In this document: positions 47,404 to 58,669 of the stretch, one piece after another
Layout: every line of letters begins with the position of its first letter
How positions within the stretch are numbered: the first letter of the stretch is position 1
Source: Marinobacter sp. SS21
Lineage (GTDB): Bacteria; Pseudomonadota; Gammaproteobacteria; Pseudomonadales; Oleiphilaceae
NCBI RefSeq assembly: GCF_028369065.1
Contig: NZ_JAQNDA010000013.1
Location: 1-64,000, forward strand
Direction: 5' to 3'
Length of the DNA stretch: 64,000 nucleotides
Notes under the pieces: model-generated
Databases searched by the model: none
Told to the model about the DNA's origin: nothing
The model's input: only the letters and a program-made list of their open reading frames with translations
Position numbers and translations under genes: made by a program

Positions 47404-47446
47404 CTTCGTGGGGTTGAGGTTGGGCTGTAACGGTTGACGGGGGAGG

Positions 47447-47472
47447 GGCGAAGGACCCGAAGGCCCTTCGCC
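47447..47472. terminator. Possible terminator between the 77-aa ORF and PEP-CTERM gene
   Basis: An 8-bp stem GGCGAAGG/CCTTCGCC (47447-47454 with 47465-47472) with a 10-nt loop lies in a convergent gap. No T-run follows on either strand. Confidence 0.35.
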
Positions 47473-47528
47473 AGGGTTCTGGAAGGTGCGCTACCTGAGT
47501 TTCCGGATACTACTCAGGATTCTCAACG

Positions 47529-48119
47529 TCAGACCCGCTGAGCGCGTCGCCGCGTGAAGGCAAAGCCCATCAGGCCCAGTCCTAGCAGAGCGAGCGTTGC
47601 TGGCTCGGAGACCACTGCACTGGTTGCGTACAGGGTGACATGGGACAGCCCGCCGCCTCTGGCGAAGACGTTCAGGAACGACCAATCGCCCGAGGACACG
47701 CCATCCTGGAGCGAGTAGACGAACCACTCGTCTGGGTTGTTCCCTGTTCCAAACTTGAACGCAATTGCGCCGGCGTCGTTGTCATCCCAGAAGCTGCTGT
47801 CAAAGCTCCAGGTGCCGCTGCCATTGTTCTGCGTAAACATCAGGTTATATGGGTTGGAATCGTCAGATTTACTGGCGGTGGTATAGCCGGCGCCTTCTGC
47901 GCTGTTGAGGAACAGATCGTTCGCCGGGTTGCCGGTCAGGTTGCCCACGCCGGATGCCAAACAAGCCGAAACCTGACTGTCGTCGATGGACATGCGATTT
48001 CTGGTCGCATCGCCATCATCGTTACAAAGAACCGGTGCCGCAAGTGCGCTTCCTGTATAGATGATGCCCGCCAGCAATCCCGCCAGCGTTGAGGTTATGA
48101 CTTTTGAGGTTATTCTCAT
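47529..48119 (-). CDS. PEP-CTERM sorting-domain protein
   Basis: A 196-aa exported protein. The signal peptide ends near GSALAA. The mature beta-rich region contains many Asn/Asp/Gly. The C terminus is a PEP-CTERM tripartite signal: SEPATLALLGLGLMGF, a hydrophobic helix, then the basic FTRRRAQR. The first Pro of the PEP motif is Ser here. Such proteins are cut and attached by an exosortase, usually with exopolysaccharide. No exosortase gene is in this window. ATG at 48119 with GGAGT upstream is chosen over a longer frame. Confidence 0.88.
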   Translation of the reverse strand: MRITSKVITSTLAGLLAGIIYTGSALAAPVLCNDDGDATRNRMSIDDSQVSACLASGVGNLTGNPANDLFLNSAEGAGYTTASKSDDSNPYNLMFTQNNGSGTWSFDSSFWDDNDAGAIAFKFGTGNNPDEWFVYSLQDGVSSGDWSFLNVFARGGGLSHVTLYATSAVVSEPATLALLGLGLMGFAFTRRRAQRV

Positions 48120-48152
48120 CTCAGTACTCCCATTCCGAGACACTAGGTTGTG

Positions 48153-48186
48153 GTGCGCAGGTAGTGCGATTGTCGTGCGCAGGTAG
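48153..48186. repeat. Direct repeat GTGCGCAGGTAG upstream of the PEP-CTERM gene
   Basis: Two identical 12-mers at 48153-48164 and 48175-48186 are spaced 22 bp start to start (two helical turns), 34-67 bp upstream of the start codon. They are a plausible operator for a dimeric regulator; no known consensus was recognised. Confidence 0.45.
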
Positions 48187-48605
48187 GGCGTAGCAGGAAC
48201 TAAACCAGCAGGCATAAAAACATTGTAAAACAGTGTGAAATCCAGGTGGCGAAGGTATTGGGAATAGAGTGTGTAAATAACATTGACGGTGGGTCAGTCG
48301 CGGTCTACGGCGTTTATGGCGTGCGGTGACGGTCAGAGGGGTGTGGTAGACCGATGGTCGGGCGCTTTGATGAACATCGTGAATTAAATGCCTTTATAAA
48401 ACAATGGCCTATGTATTTTTATGATTGCATCGAATTTACGATCATTTTTGAAACATTGTTAAATATCGGCGGCCGGATTTGCCAAAAAAGCTGACAGCGA
48501 CTAGACGTTCGCGTCCTGTGACGTCATAACTGCCTGATCTGCTTGGGCGGTACACTGTGCGGGTTCTTTAACAGCCTGCGGAGAATGTTGGCTGGCTGGG
48601 GAAGT
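48187..48605. other. AT-rich intergenic stretch
   Basis: It has no convincing gene. Bases 48380-48475 are far more AT-rich than the window average and contain several ATTTTT/TTTATAAAA runs, which could hold promoters. Minus-strand frames here are fed by the adjacent repeats and are not coding. Confidence 0.4.
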
Positions 48606-48864
48606 GCGCGACCGAAAGGAGTGGTGGGCCCAGCTGGGCGTAGCAGGTAACAGCGGAAGCGCAGCTTTCGCCCTGCGAAGCGACAAAAATCTTGGATTTT
48701 TGGCTGGAATAGTCCGCTGAGGTTCAGCGCGACTGAAAGGAGTGGTGGGCCCAGCTGGGCGTAGCAGGTAACAGCGGAAGCGCAGCTTTCGCCCTGCGAA
48801 GCGACAAAAATCTTGGATTTTTTGGCTGGAATAGTCCGCTGAGGTTCAGCGCGACTGAAAGGAG
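48606..48864 (-). repeat. rtT-like tandem repeats carrying the 3' end of tRNA-Ile2
   Basis: Directly downstream of the tRNA are two units, 48743-48864 (122 bp) and 48622-48742 (121 bp). They are identical except for one extra T in a T-run. Each ends, on the minus strand, with CCAGCTGGGCCCACCA, the exact last 16 bases of the tRNA (copies at 48743-48758 and 48622-48637). A third unit starts at 48621 and fades after about 16 bp. Each unit contains an AAAAATC-TTG-GATTTTT hairpin and a GCTGA/TCAGC stem. The layout resembles the rtT repeats after tyrT in E. coli. Confidence 0.92.
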
Positions 48865-48941
<77 letters not shown>

Positions 48942-48973
48942 TTTTAAGACTTGCAAGCGTTTCTCGGGAAAGG

Positions 48974-49013
48974 AGAAAACGGGCGCCATTATACCGGTGT
49001 GGTCTGGCGCCCG
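48974..49013 (-). terminator. Terminator of the rpsU-dnaG-rpoD operon
   Basis: A perfect 9-bp stem (48980-48988 with 49005-49013) with a 16-nt loop is followed on the minus strand by TTTTCTCC, 15 bp after the rpoD stop. The downstream tRNA-Ile2 is therefore probably transcribed from its own promoter. Confidence 0.7.
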
Positions 49014-49028
49014 CTACTGTTGTGGTGC

Positions 49029-50867
<1,839 letters not shown>

Positions 50868-50989
50868 AGACACCCTATGAACTCGCTGATAAGAGGAAAA
50901 AAGTTAAACAGCCATTATAGCTGTCACGTGGTTGCTCTGCCACCGGTTGGTTAGATGGTGATCAACCTGTTAAGTTTCAAGTCCCGTGC

Positions 50990-52744
50990 TTACTCCTGGG
51001 TCTGCTGCGCCAGTTTCTTGAGCTCTTGGCGTTCCTCGTCGCTGAGGTCGGCCAGGCTGCGCTTTTGGGTCAGCAGGGCGGCTAATCGCTGTTTGCGGGC
51101 CGCCTCCTGGTTCGGATGGAGCATCTCCCGCGCCAACTCCAGGGTGCGGTCCCTGGAGGGGATGTGCTCGATGCCGTCGAACAGCCGGAAAAACCGGTTG
51201 CGGGCGCTGTCGTCCAGTGCCAGTCGACTGATGAGCTGTTTCTGGCTGGCGAGCCGGTGCTCAAGTATCCAGTCGGCAAAGCCGCGGGCCTGATGCAGTT
51301 GGCGGTCGCTCCGGCACAGCTCCAGTGTGTCAGCCGCCAATTCTGGGGCTTCCACCAGCGCCAGGCACAGGGCACTGTCTTTGCTAAGGCGAACGTCTAT
51401 ACGCTCTTCCTGGACCCGGGGGCGCCGGTCGCCATAACGGCCGGACTTGAAGTCCCCCGCCCCCCGTGACGCTCTGCCTGGTCCCTGCCAATCCCTGCGG
51501 CCGCCGCACAGGCGTAGCATTTCGTGCCACATGGCATCCCGCAGGGTGCTCTTCGGCATTTTGTTCAGCAGCGGCTCAACGCGCGCCCTTAGTTCTCCTC
51601 GATGCTCGGGTACAGCCAGGTCGAGTCCTGCCTGCTGGCGATCGAACAGGTAGCGGGACAGCGGCGTCGCGCTATCGATGCGCTGTTGAAAGGCTTCCTG
51701 GCCTTCTTTGCGCACCAGTGTGTCTGGGTCCTCGCCATCTGGCAGCATCAGGAACTGCAAGTGCAGGCCATCGGCCAGCAGTTCCAGTGCGTTATCCATG
51801 GCCCGGTCAGCGGCGCGGTAACCCGCGGTGTCGCCGTCGAAGCAGAACACCAAATGCCGCGCCTGCCTGAGCAGGGCGCCAAGGCTGTCCTGGTTGGTGG
51901 CGGTGCCCAGCGTGGCGACGGCGTAGGGAATGCCGTGCTGCGCCAGCGCAATCACGTCCATGTAGCCTTCCACCACTAACAGTCGGTCGAGCTGGCGAAC
52001 CGCCTGTTTGGCTTCGAACAGGCCGTAAATCTCCCGGCTCTTGTGAAAGACATCCGACTCCGGAGAGTTGATGTACTTGGCCTTGTCGTCCCCCAGGGTG
52101 CGGCCGCCGAACGCGATCGTCTTACCGCGACTGTTGCGGATCGGGAACATAATCCGATGGCGAAACAGGTCCCGCGGTCGGTCGAAACGGTTGGAAACGG
52201 TCCCGGTTTCGAGTAGCGGTCCCTGCAATTCCGGGCTTGCGGCGTCAAACAGTGCGGTGCCGGTGCCCGGCGCGTAACCGATCTGATAGCGTTCGATGAC
52301 GGCGGCATCCAGGCCGCGCTGCCGCAAGTAGTCCCTGGCAAACTGGCCCTGACTGCTTTGCAGGGCATTGCGATATAGCTGGTTGGCGAAGTCCAGCGCA
52401 TCGGTCAGGGTTCGGGTCTGCTGGATCTCCTGGCGGGCGCTCTGGTCGTAGGGAACCTCCAGGCCGGCGCGCTTGGCCAGTTCCTCGACGGCGTCGGTAA
52501 AGCCAAGGCCATCAAATTCCCTGACAAAACTGATGGCGTCGCCGTGGGCGCCACAGCCAAAGCAGTGATAAAACCCCTTGTCCGGGCGAACATTAAACGA
52601 AGGTGTCTTCTCATCGTGAAATGGGCAGCGTGCCTTGTAATTGCTGCCGGCCTTCTTGAGCGTAATCCTCGACCCGATAAGCTCCGCCAGATCGATTCGG
52701 TCCAGCAGGTCTTCGACAAAGCGTTGAGGGATCAGACCGCTCAT
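50990..52744 (-). CDS. dnaG: DNA primase
   Basis: A 584-aa enzyme that makes RNA primers at the replication fork. The CHC2 zinc ribbon is C40, H43, C61, C64. The TOPRIM core includes LLVVEGYMDVIALAQHG and FCFDGDTAGYRAADRA. The C-terminal helicase-binding domain (about 450-584) is present, ending in KKLAQQTQE. It is shorter than Pseudomonas DnaG because the linker between core and C-terminal domain is compact. It lies between rpsU and rpoD. Confidence 0.97.
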   Translation of the reverse strand: MSGLIPQRFVEDLLDRIDLAELIGSRITLKKAGSNYKARCPFHDEKTPSFNVRPDKGFYHCFGCGAHGDAISFVREFDGLGFTDAVEELAKRAGLEVPYDQSARQEIQQTRTLTDALDFANQLYRNALQSSQGQFARDYLRQRGLDAAVIERYQIGYAPGTGTALFDAASPELQGPLLETGTVSNRFDRPRDLFRHRIMFPIRNSRGKTIAFGGRTLGDDKAKYINSPESDVFHKSREIYGLFEAKQAVRQLDRLLVVEGYMDVIALAQHGIPYAVATLGTATNQDSLGALLRQARHLVFCFDGDTAGYRAADRAMDNALELLADGLHLQFLMLPDGEDPDTLVRKEGQEAFQQRIDSATPLSRYLFDRQQAGLDLAVPEHRGELRARVEPLLNKMPKSTLRDAMWHEMLRLCGGRRDWQGPGRASRGAGDFKSGRYGDRRPRVQEERIDVRLSKDSALCLALVEAPELAADTLELCRSDRQLHQARGFADWILEHRLASQKQLISRLALDDSARNRFFRLFDGIEHIPSRDRTLELAREMLHPNQEAARKQRLAALLTQKRSLADLSDEERQELKKLAQQTQE

Positions 52745-52791
52745 GGAAGCTCCGGTTGTGCAGGGGGCTCTGGTAACGACTCACCATAGCC

Positions 52792-52828
52792 AAAAATGCC
52801 GCCGAAGCCAGGCCCCGGCGGCATTTTT
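52792..52828. terminator. Terminator between rpsU and dnaG
   Basis: A 13-bp perfect stem (52792-52804 with 52816-52828) with an A-run and T-run flank, 48 bp upstream of dnaG. A terminator at this place is the classical regulator of the rpsU-dnaG-rpoD operon in E. coli, giving more S21 than primase by partial readthrough. Confidence 0.88.
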
Positions 52829-52894
52829 GTGGTAACCAGCATTCACGGGGAATGCGGCGACCCTAGGCTTGCAGGCAAACGAGTTCTGTACGGC

Positions 52895-53110
52895 TCAGTA
52901 CAGGCGCTCGAACTTGCGCTGTTCCCGCTGCAGCTTCTTGAGATGACGCTTGACGGCGGCGGCGGCTTTGCGCTTGCGAACGGAGGTCGGCTTCTCGTAG
53001 TGCTCGCGACGACGAACTTCCGACAGGACACCCGCTTTCTCGCAGGAACGCTTAAAGCGACGCAGGGCTACGTCAAACGGCTCATTCTCTTTCACTTTAA
53101 CAGCTGGCAT
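52895..53110 (-). CDS. rpsU: 30S ribosomal protein S21
   Basis: A 71-aa basic ribosomal protein needed for translation initiation. The sequence [27 protein letters not shown] and a Lys/Arg-rich tail are diagnostic. First gene of the rpsU-dnaG-rpoD operon; divergent from tsaD across 296 bp, which holds promoters for both but no clear consensus match. Confidence 0.98.
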   Translation of the reverse strand: MPAVKVKENEPFDVALRRFKRSCEKAGVLSEVRRREHYEKPTSVRKRKAAAAVKRHLKKLQREQRKFERLY

Positions 53111-53406
53111 TCGAAAATCACCTACCTAATAAGTTCGGTTTCAGTTTTGGAAGATGTGCAGACAGGTCTACTTGTACCCGTTTGCGGTACACAGCGACTC
53201 GGTGCTCGCCAGCCTTGTGCTGCACGTCTTCAATGATAACGCCTGGTGAAATTGGATAAAACTCGACCAGTGCGAGATTAGGGGCGGCAATAATAGCGCT
53301 TTGTGCTGGCGTGGGTCAATGGTTGGTTAAGTATTGTGCCGGAGGGGATCGGAAATCTGCTAGACTTCGGCATCGAAATTCACCCCCTTCAAGAGGCCTC
53401 CTGACT

Positions 53407-54462
53407 ATGTTGGTGCTCGGCATCGAAACCTCCTGTGATGAAACCGGTGTGGCGTTGTACGACAGTACGCGGGGCTTGCTGTCGCACGCATTGTTCAGTC
53501 AGGTGGACCTGCACGCCGATTATGGCGGCGTGGTGCCCGAGCTGGCGTCCCGTGACCATGTTCGCAAGCTGTTGCCATTGTGTGATGAGGTCCTGGCCGC
53601 TGCCGGCAAGCAGCGCAGCGATCTCGAAGGCATCGCCTATACCGCCGGTCCCGGGCTGGTGGGCGCGCTGATGGTGGGTGGTTCGGTGGCCCACGCACTG
53701 GGGTTCGCACTGGGGATTCCGGTGTTGGGGGTGCATCACATGGAGGGCCACCTGTTGGCGCCGATGCTGGAACACAGTCCGCCAGCGTTTCCCTTCGTGG
53801 CGCTGCTGGTGTCGGGAGGCCACACTCAGCTGGTGCAGGTGGATGGCATCGGGCAGTACCGGTTGCTGGGCGAATCGGTGGATGACGCTGCCGGCGAGGC
53901 CTTTGACAAGGCCGCCAAGATGCTGGGGCTGGACTATCCCGGTGGTCCCAGGGTAGCGGCGTTGGCGCAGCAAGGCCGGGATGGAATTTACCGGTTCCCG
54001 CGGCCGATGACCGATCGGCCCGGGCTCGAGTTCAGCTTCAGTGGCCTTAAGACCTACACCCTCAACACCGTGGCGGCGGCCGAGCAGGATGGCGTGCTCG
54101 ATGACCAGGTCCGGGCCGACATTGCCCGGGCGTTTGAGGCGGCGGTGGTGGATACCCTGGTGATCAAGTGCCGCCGGGCGCTTGAGCAGACCGGCTGCAA
54201 GCGACTGGTGATGGCGGGCGGGGTCAGTGCCAACCGGCGGCTGCGGGAATCGCTGGAAACCAAGGTGGGACAGCTTGGCGGCAGTGTCTACTACGCCCGC
54301 CCGGAATTCTGCACCGACAATGGTGCGATGATTGCGTACGCCGGTTGCCAGCGGTTGCTGGCTGGGCAGCAGGACGGGGAACGTATCGTAGCGGTGCCCC
54401 GTTGGCCAATGGATACCCTGCCGTCACTGTCGGAGCCGCGGACGAACGGCTTGGCGGATTAG
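53407..54462 (+). CDS. tsaD: tRNA N6-threonylcarbamoyladenosine transferase TsaD
   Basis: A 351-aa ASKHA-fold enzyme that with TsaB and TsaE places threonylcarbamoyl on A37 of ANN-decoding tRNAs. It begins [19 protein letters not shown]; the metal-binding histidines lie in [10 protein letters not shown]; other motifs are [11 protein letters not shown] and [16 protein letters not shown] at 53407 (AAGAGG upstream) is the family start; the longer frame to 53311 is not coding. Confidence 0.97.
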   Translation: MLVLGIETSCDETGVALYDSTRGLLSHALFSQVDLHADYGGVVPELASRDHVRKLLPLCDEVLAAAGKQRSDLEGIAYTAGPGLVGALMVGGSVAHALGFALGIPVLGVHHMEGHLLAPMLEHSPPAFPFVALLVSGGHTQLVQVDGIGQYRLLGESVDDAAGEAFDKAAKMLGLDYPGGPRVAALAQQGRDGIYRFPRPMTDRPGLEFSFSGLKTYTLNTVAAAEQDGVLDDQVRADIARAFEAAVVDTLVIKCRRALEQTGCKRLVMAGGVSANRRLRESLETKVGQLGGSVYYARPEFCTDNGAMIAYAGCQRLLAGQQDGERIVAVPRWPMDTLPSLSEPRTNGLAD

Positions 54463-54474
54463 ATTGACGGGACG

Positions 54475-55068
54475 CTAGAACCTGGATTCCCGTCCTTGCG
54501 CCAGCCGGATCAGGTTGTTGCGGTGACGCACCACGATCAGCAGTGCCAGCAGCCCGAACAGCGGCAGTGTCTCTGGCTCCAGTACGGCACTCACCAGCGG
54601 GCCGCAGCCAATGGCGACGACGGAGGCCAGGGCCGAGATGCGCCATCGCCACATCATCATTCCCCAGATGGCACTGATCACCAGTGTGGTCACCGGCGCC
54701 AGCGCCAGTCCTCCGCCGAGGGCGGTTGCCACACCCTTGCCGCCCTGGAAGCGGTAGAACAGCGGCACCATGTGCCCGGTTACCGCGCACAGCGCCACCA
54801 TCGCCTGGGCAAAGACCGACAACTCCGCCCAGATGGCCAGCCAAACCGGAAACCAGCCTTTCAGGGCATCCAGAACCAGCGTGGCCAGGGCCGGTGGCCA
54901 GCCGCCGGTGCGGTATACGTTGGTGGCGCCGGGATTGCCGGAGCCCTGGGCCCTTGGGTCTGGCAGCTTCCACAGCCGGCATACCGGAATCGCAAAGAGC
55001 ACCGAGCCGGTCAGGTAGGCCAGCAGGCAAAGCAGTACCGTCAAGACAGGATCGTTCAAGGGCAGCAT
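54475..55068 (-). CDS. plsY: Glycerol-3-phosphate acyltransferase PlsY
   Basis: A 197-aa integral membrane enzyme that acylates glycerol-3-phosphate using acyl-phosphate from PlsX. Five hydrophobic segments and the three signature loops are present: GSGNPGATNVYR, VTGHMVPLFYRFQGGKGVAT and the C-terminal VVRHRNNLIRL. ATG at 55068 agrees with the first hydrophobic helix; the upstream extension is rejected. It is divergent from folB. Confidence 0.95.
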   Translation of the reverse strand: MLPLNDPVLTVLLCLLAYLTGSVLFAIPVCRLWKLPDPRAQGSGNPGATNVYRTGGWPPALATLVLDALKGWFPVWLAIWAELSVFAQAMVALCAVTGHMVPLFYRFQGGKGVATALGGGLALAPVTTLVISAIWGMMMWRWRISALASVVAIGCGPLVSAVLEPETLPLFGLLALLIVVRHRNNLIRLAQGRESRF

Positions 55069-55224
55069 GGGCAAAGACGTGGACCCGGCATTTGTGCGAA
55101 AATCCCACCGCGTAACCGGTGAGGGTGAATGCCCTACAGTATAGGCGGGGACCTGGTCATTCAATTAGCGAACGGTCGGAGATCCGAAGTCGAACGTTTG
55201 CATGCAATCAGAGGTAGTTCGAAG

Positions 55225-55584
55225 GTGACGGATTCGGTGTTGATCGAGGGCCTGGCCGTTGAGACTGTGATCGGTGTCTATGACTGGGAGCGGGAAATCA
55301 CCCAGCGACTGCTGATCGATCTGGAGCTGGCCTGGGACAATGCGGTACCGGCAGCCCAGGATGATGTTGCCCTGGCGTTGGATTATGCCGCCGTCAGCGA
55401 GCGGGTTTGCGGCTACCTTCAGAAGCGCCAGCCGCAACTGCTGGAAACGGCGGCGGAAGGGCTGGCTGCCTGTCTGCAGCGGGAGTTCGGCGTGCGTTGG
55501 TTGCAGCTGACGATTCGCAAGCCCGGCGCGGTGCCCCAGGCCCAGTCGGTGGGCGTCAGGATTGAACGGGGGCAACGCCAGTGA
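55225..55584 (+). CDS. folB: Dihydroneopterin aldolase
   Basis: A 119-aa FolB-fold enzyme of folate synthesis that cleaves dihydroneopterin to 6-hydroxymethyl-dihydropterin and glycolaldehyde. Motifs are VLIEGLAVETVIGVYDWERE at the N terminus and LTIRKPGAVPQAQSVGVRIERG at the C terminus. The start is GTG 55225, preceded by AGAGGTAG; the frame upstream is not conserved. Its stop overlaps the next start (GTGA, 55581-55584). Confidence 0.93.
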   Translation: MTDSVLIEGLAVETVIGVYDWEREITQRLLIDLELAWDNAVPAAQDDVALALDYAAVSERVCGYLQKRQPQLLETAAEGLAACLQREFGVRWLQLTIRKPGAVPQAQSVGVRIERGQRQ

Positions 55585-56132
55585 GCGAGCCGGTGGCGGT
55601 CTACCTGAGCATCGGCAGCAACATCGACCGCGAGCATTATGTCTGCGCCGCGCTGGACGCGCTGGCGGATCGCTTTGGTGAACTCAACATCTCCTCGGTG
55701 TACGAGAGTGAGGCGGTGGGGTTTGACGGCGAGCCGTTCCTGAACCTGGTGGTGGGTATCCAGACCGCTATGCCGGTGGCGCAGCTGTCCCGGAATCTCA
55801 AACAGATCGAGTCGGATAACGGCCGCCGGCGCAATGTTGCCCGGTTCAGTCCGCGCACCCTGGATCTGGACATCCTGACCTACGGCGATAGTGCCGGCTG
55901 TATTGACGGGGTCGAACTGCCGCGGGGCGAAATCCTGAAAAATGCCTTCGTGCTTCAGCCGTTGGCTGAGGTGGCCCCCGCCGACAGGCATCCGCTGACG
56001 GGCCAGAGCTATGGCGCACTCTGGCGTGCCTACCGCAGTGACCAGAAACTCTGGGTTGTGCCGTTCCGCTGGCGTGGACGGGTGGTTTCGCCGCGTGCCA
56101 ACGCAACGCCGTCAATACCGCCGGGTCAGTGA
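55581..56132 (+). CDS. FolK paralogue (HPPK family)
   Basis: A 183-aa member of the 6-hydroxymethyl-dihydropterin pyrophosphokinase family: VYLSIGSNIDREHYV and FSPRTLDLDILTYGD (metal-binding DLD). GTG start coupled to folB by a 4-base overlap. A second, more canonical folK lies at 59565-60071; Pseudomonas also has both. It carries a basic C-terminal extension (VPFRWRGRVVSPRA). Its stop lies inside the pgi 3' end (7-bp convergent overlap). Confidence 0.88.
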   Translation: MSEPVAVYLSIGSNIDREHYVCAALDALADRFGELNISSVYESEAVGFDGEPFLNLVVGIQTAMPVAQLSRNLKQIESDNGRRRNVARFSPRTLDLDILTYGDSAGCIDGVELPRGEILKNAFVLQPLAEVAPADRHPLTGQSYGALWRAYRSDQKLWVVPFRWRGRVVSPRANATPSIPPGQ

Positions 56133-57793
56133 CCGTTGTGGTGACGGTTGCGGAATAGCTCAATCAGGCCAGCGGTGGAACTGTCCGACACCTCGCCATC
56201 CGCCGTTTTGCCCAGCAGGCGCTGCAGAATATCCTCACCAAGCTGCTTGCCCAGTTCCACTCCCCACTGATCGAACGAATCCACGTCCCAGATCACGCCC
56301 TGCACATAGGTTTTGTGCTCGTACAGGGCGATCAGCGCGCCGACGGTTCGGGGGGTTGCCCGTTCAAACAGCAGCGTGTTGCTGGGCTTGTTGCCGGGAA
56401 TCACCTTGTGGCGAGCGAGCCGCTCCACGTCGGCGGGTGATCGTCCCTGGGCTTCGAGCTCGGCGCGCGCCTCCGCTTCGGTCTTTCCTTGCATGAGGGC
56501 CTGGGTTTGACTGAGGCAGTTGGCGAACAGGATCGCGTGGTGATTGGCTACCGGGTTGTGGGTCCGTAACGGAATGATGAAATCCGCTGGCGACAGGCAG
56601 GTGCCCTGGTGCAGCAACTGGTGGTAGGCGTGCTGGCCGTTGGCGCCGGCGCCGCCCCAGATGATGGGGCCGGTCTGGTAATCCACCGGGTCACCGGCGT
56701 TGGTCACGCACTTGCCGTTACTTTCCATGTCAAGCTGCTGCAGGTGCGCTGGCAGGCCGCGCAGGTAGTGGTCATAAGGCAGGATGGCGTGGGCGTCGGC
56801 GCCCCAGAAGTTGTTGTACCAGACGCCAAGCAGGGCCAGAATCACCGGCAGGTTCTGCTCCAGTGGCGCTTCGCGGAAATGGCGATCCATGGCATAGGCG
56901 CCCGCCAGCAGGGCGCGGAAATTCTCCATGCCGATGGTCAGTGCCGTGGGCAGGCCGATCGCGGACCACAGGGAATAGCGGCCGCCGACCCAATCCCACA
57001 TCGGAAAGATGTTTTGCTCGGCGATGCCAAAATCGATGGCGGCCTGGGGTTTCGCGGTCACCGCGACGAAGTGTTTGCCAATCTGGTCTTCGCTGCCGCC
57101 GTTGTGCAGGAACCATTCCCTGGCCACTTTGGTGTTCTCCAGGGTTTCCTGGGTGTGGAACGATTTCGATTGGATCAGGAAGAGCGTGGTTTCGGGATTG
57201 ATGTGCCGCAGCACCTCGGTGATGTGACTGCCATCGATATTGGCCACGTAATGGCAGTTGATCTGGCCGTGCCAATAGGGTTTGAGCGCGGCGGATACCA
57301 GTTTGGGACCAAGGAACGATCCGCCGATGCCGATGCTGACGACGTCGGTAAACGGCTTGTTGGAAAAGCCGCGCCATTGGGTGCTGCGCACCCGCCAGAC
57401 GAACTCTTCCATGCGAGCCAGGGTGTCCCGCACTTCCGGCATGATGTCGCGACCATCCACCTGAACCGCTTCGTCACTCTGGCTGCGTAGGGCGACATGA
57501 AGCGCAGGCCGCTGTTCGCTGGTGTTTACCGCCTCACCCTGGAACATGGCTTCGATGCGTTCCGGCACCCGGCAACGTCGGGCCAGGTCCATCAGCAGCG
57601 TCATCGACTCCTGGGTAATCAGGTTCTTGGAATAGTCGAGGGAGAGGCCGGCCGCCTCACTGAAAAAGTGCCGGAAGCGCTGCGGATCCTTGGTGAACAG
57701 TTCCCGCATGTGGGTGTGCTGCAGGCCGCTCTGGTGGTCAACCAGGGCCTGCCACTCGTCAAGCTGGGTGAGGCGCTTGCCGGCCTTTGCCAT
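56126..57793 (-). CDS. pgi: Glucose-6-phosphate isomerase
   Basis: A 555-aa enzyme that interconverts glucose-6-phosphate and fructose-6-phosphate. Both family signatures are seen: DVVSIGIGGSFLGPKLV and the C-terminal SFDQWGVELGKQLGEDIL. The catalytic-region GGRYSLWSAIGL and NFWGADAHAILPYD are intact. First of the convergent pair with the folK paralogue; probably co-transcribed after panB-panC. Confidence 0.97.
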   Translation of the reverse strand: MAKAGKRLTQLDEWQALVDHQSGLQHTHMRELFTKDPQRFRHFFSEAAGLSLDYSKNLITQESMTLLMDLARRCRVPERIEAMFQGEAVNTSEQRPALHVALRSQSDEAVQVDGRDIMPEVRDTLARMEEFVWRVRSTQWRGFSNKPFTDVVSIGIGGSFLGPKLVSAALKPYWHGQINCHYVANIDGSHITEVLRHINPETTLFLIQSKSFHTQETLENTKVAREWFLHNGGSEDQIGKHFVAVTAKPQAAIDFGIAEQNIFPMWDWVGGRYSLWSAIGLPTALTIGMENFRALLAGAYAMDRHFREAPLEQNLPVILALLGVWYNNFWGADAHAILPYDHYLRGLPAHLQQLDMESNGKCVTNAGDPVDYQTGPIIWGGAGANGQHAYHQLLHQGTCLSPADFIIPLRTHNPVANHHAILFANCLSQTQALMQGKTEAEARAELEAQGRSPADVERLARHKVIPGNKPSNTLLFERATPRTVGALIALYEHKTYVQGVIWDVDSFDQWGVELGKQLGEDILQRLLGKTADGEVSDSSTAGLIELFRNRHHNGH

Positions 57794-57817
57794 AACAGAT
57801 TCCTTTCAACGATGGGG

Positions 57818-58669
57818 CTAACGGCTGATGGAGATGTTGTCGATCAAACGGGTACTGCCCAGAAAGGCGGCGGCCAGGATGGTCAGGTCGCTGTCGGAAG
57901 CCAGCGCCGGTTTCAGGGTGAGGCTGTTGACGATGTTGACGTATTCCGGCCGGAAGCCGGAAGCCTGCAACTGACCGCAGGCGGCCTGTTCCAGCTCGGC
58001 GAGTTGTTTCGGGTGACTTTCCTGCAGCCGTTCTGCGGTGTCGCGCAGTACCCGGTAAAGCGCGCTGGCATGCTGGCGCTCCTCACTGGACAGATAGCCG
58101 TTGCGGGAGCTCAGGGCCAGGCCGTCTTCATCGCGGACGGTCGGTGCACCGATGATCTCTACCGGCAGGCACAGATCCCGGGTCAGCTTGCGAATGACCG
58201 CCAGTTGTTGGAAGTCTTTCTCGCCAAACACCGCGATATCCGGTTGCACCATGTTGAACAGCATGGTGACGACGGTGGCCACGCCCTCGAAGTGGCCCGG
58301 GCGGCCGGCACCGCAGTGGCCTTCGCTGACGCCCGGAACCACCACTTGCGTCTGGTTTGCCAGCCCCTCCGGGTAGATCTCGCTGACCGGTGGCGCGAAC
58401 ACCAGGGTGTTGCCGGCCTGCTCCAGGCGCTCCTGATCGGCCTTGAGGGTGCGCGGGTAGCTGTCTAGGTCCTCGTGGGCACCGAATTGCATCGGATTGA
58501 CGAAGATGCTGGTCACCACCACATCGGCAGCCTCCAGCGCCCGCTGGACCAGTGCGATGTGACCGTCGTGGAGGTTGCCCATGGTGGGGACCAGGCCAAT
58601 GCGTTTACCCTGCTCCCGAAAGTTGTGCAGGATGGTCCGGAGTTCTTTGAGTTTGTGTACGGTTCTCAT
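57818..58669 (-). CDS. panC: Pantothenate synthetase
   Basis: A 283-aa enzyme that ligates pantoate and beta-alanine using ATP. Motifs are [14 protein letters not shown] (HIGH-like), [19 protein letters not shown] and [15 protein letters not shown] at 58669 overlaps the panB stop as ATGA (58666-58669), giving coupling; the long upstream frame lies antisense-shifted over panB and is not coding. Confidence 0.97.
   Translation of the reverse strand: MRTVHKLKELRTILHNFREQGKRIGLVPTMGNLHDGHIALVQRALEAADVVVTSIFVNPMQFGAHEDLDSYPRTLKADQERLEQAGNTLVFAPPVSEIYPEGLANQTQVVVPGVSEGHCGAGRPGHFEGVATVVTMLFNMVQPDIAVFGEKDFQQLAVIRKLTRDLCLPVEIIGAPTVRDEDGLALSSRNGYLSSEERQHASALYRVLRDTAERLQESHPKQLAELEQAACGQLQASGFRPEYVNIVNSLTLKPALASDSDLTILAAAFLGSTRLIDNISISR

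Noticed and set aside
48606..48864. Genomic-island attachment sites (att) at tRNA-Ile2
   Set aside because: Copies of the tRNA end are only 121/122 bp apart, with no integrase or cargo between them; tandem rtT-like repetition explains them better.
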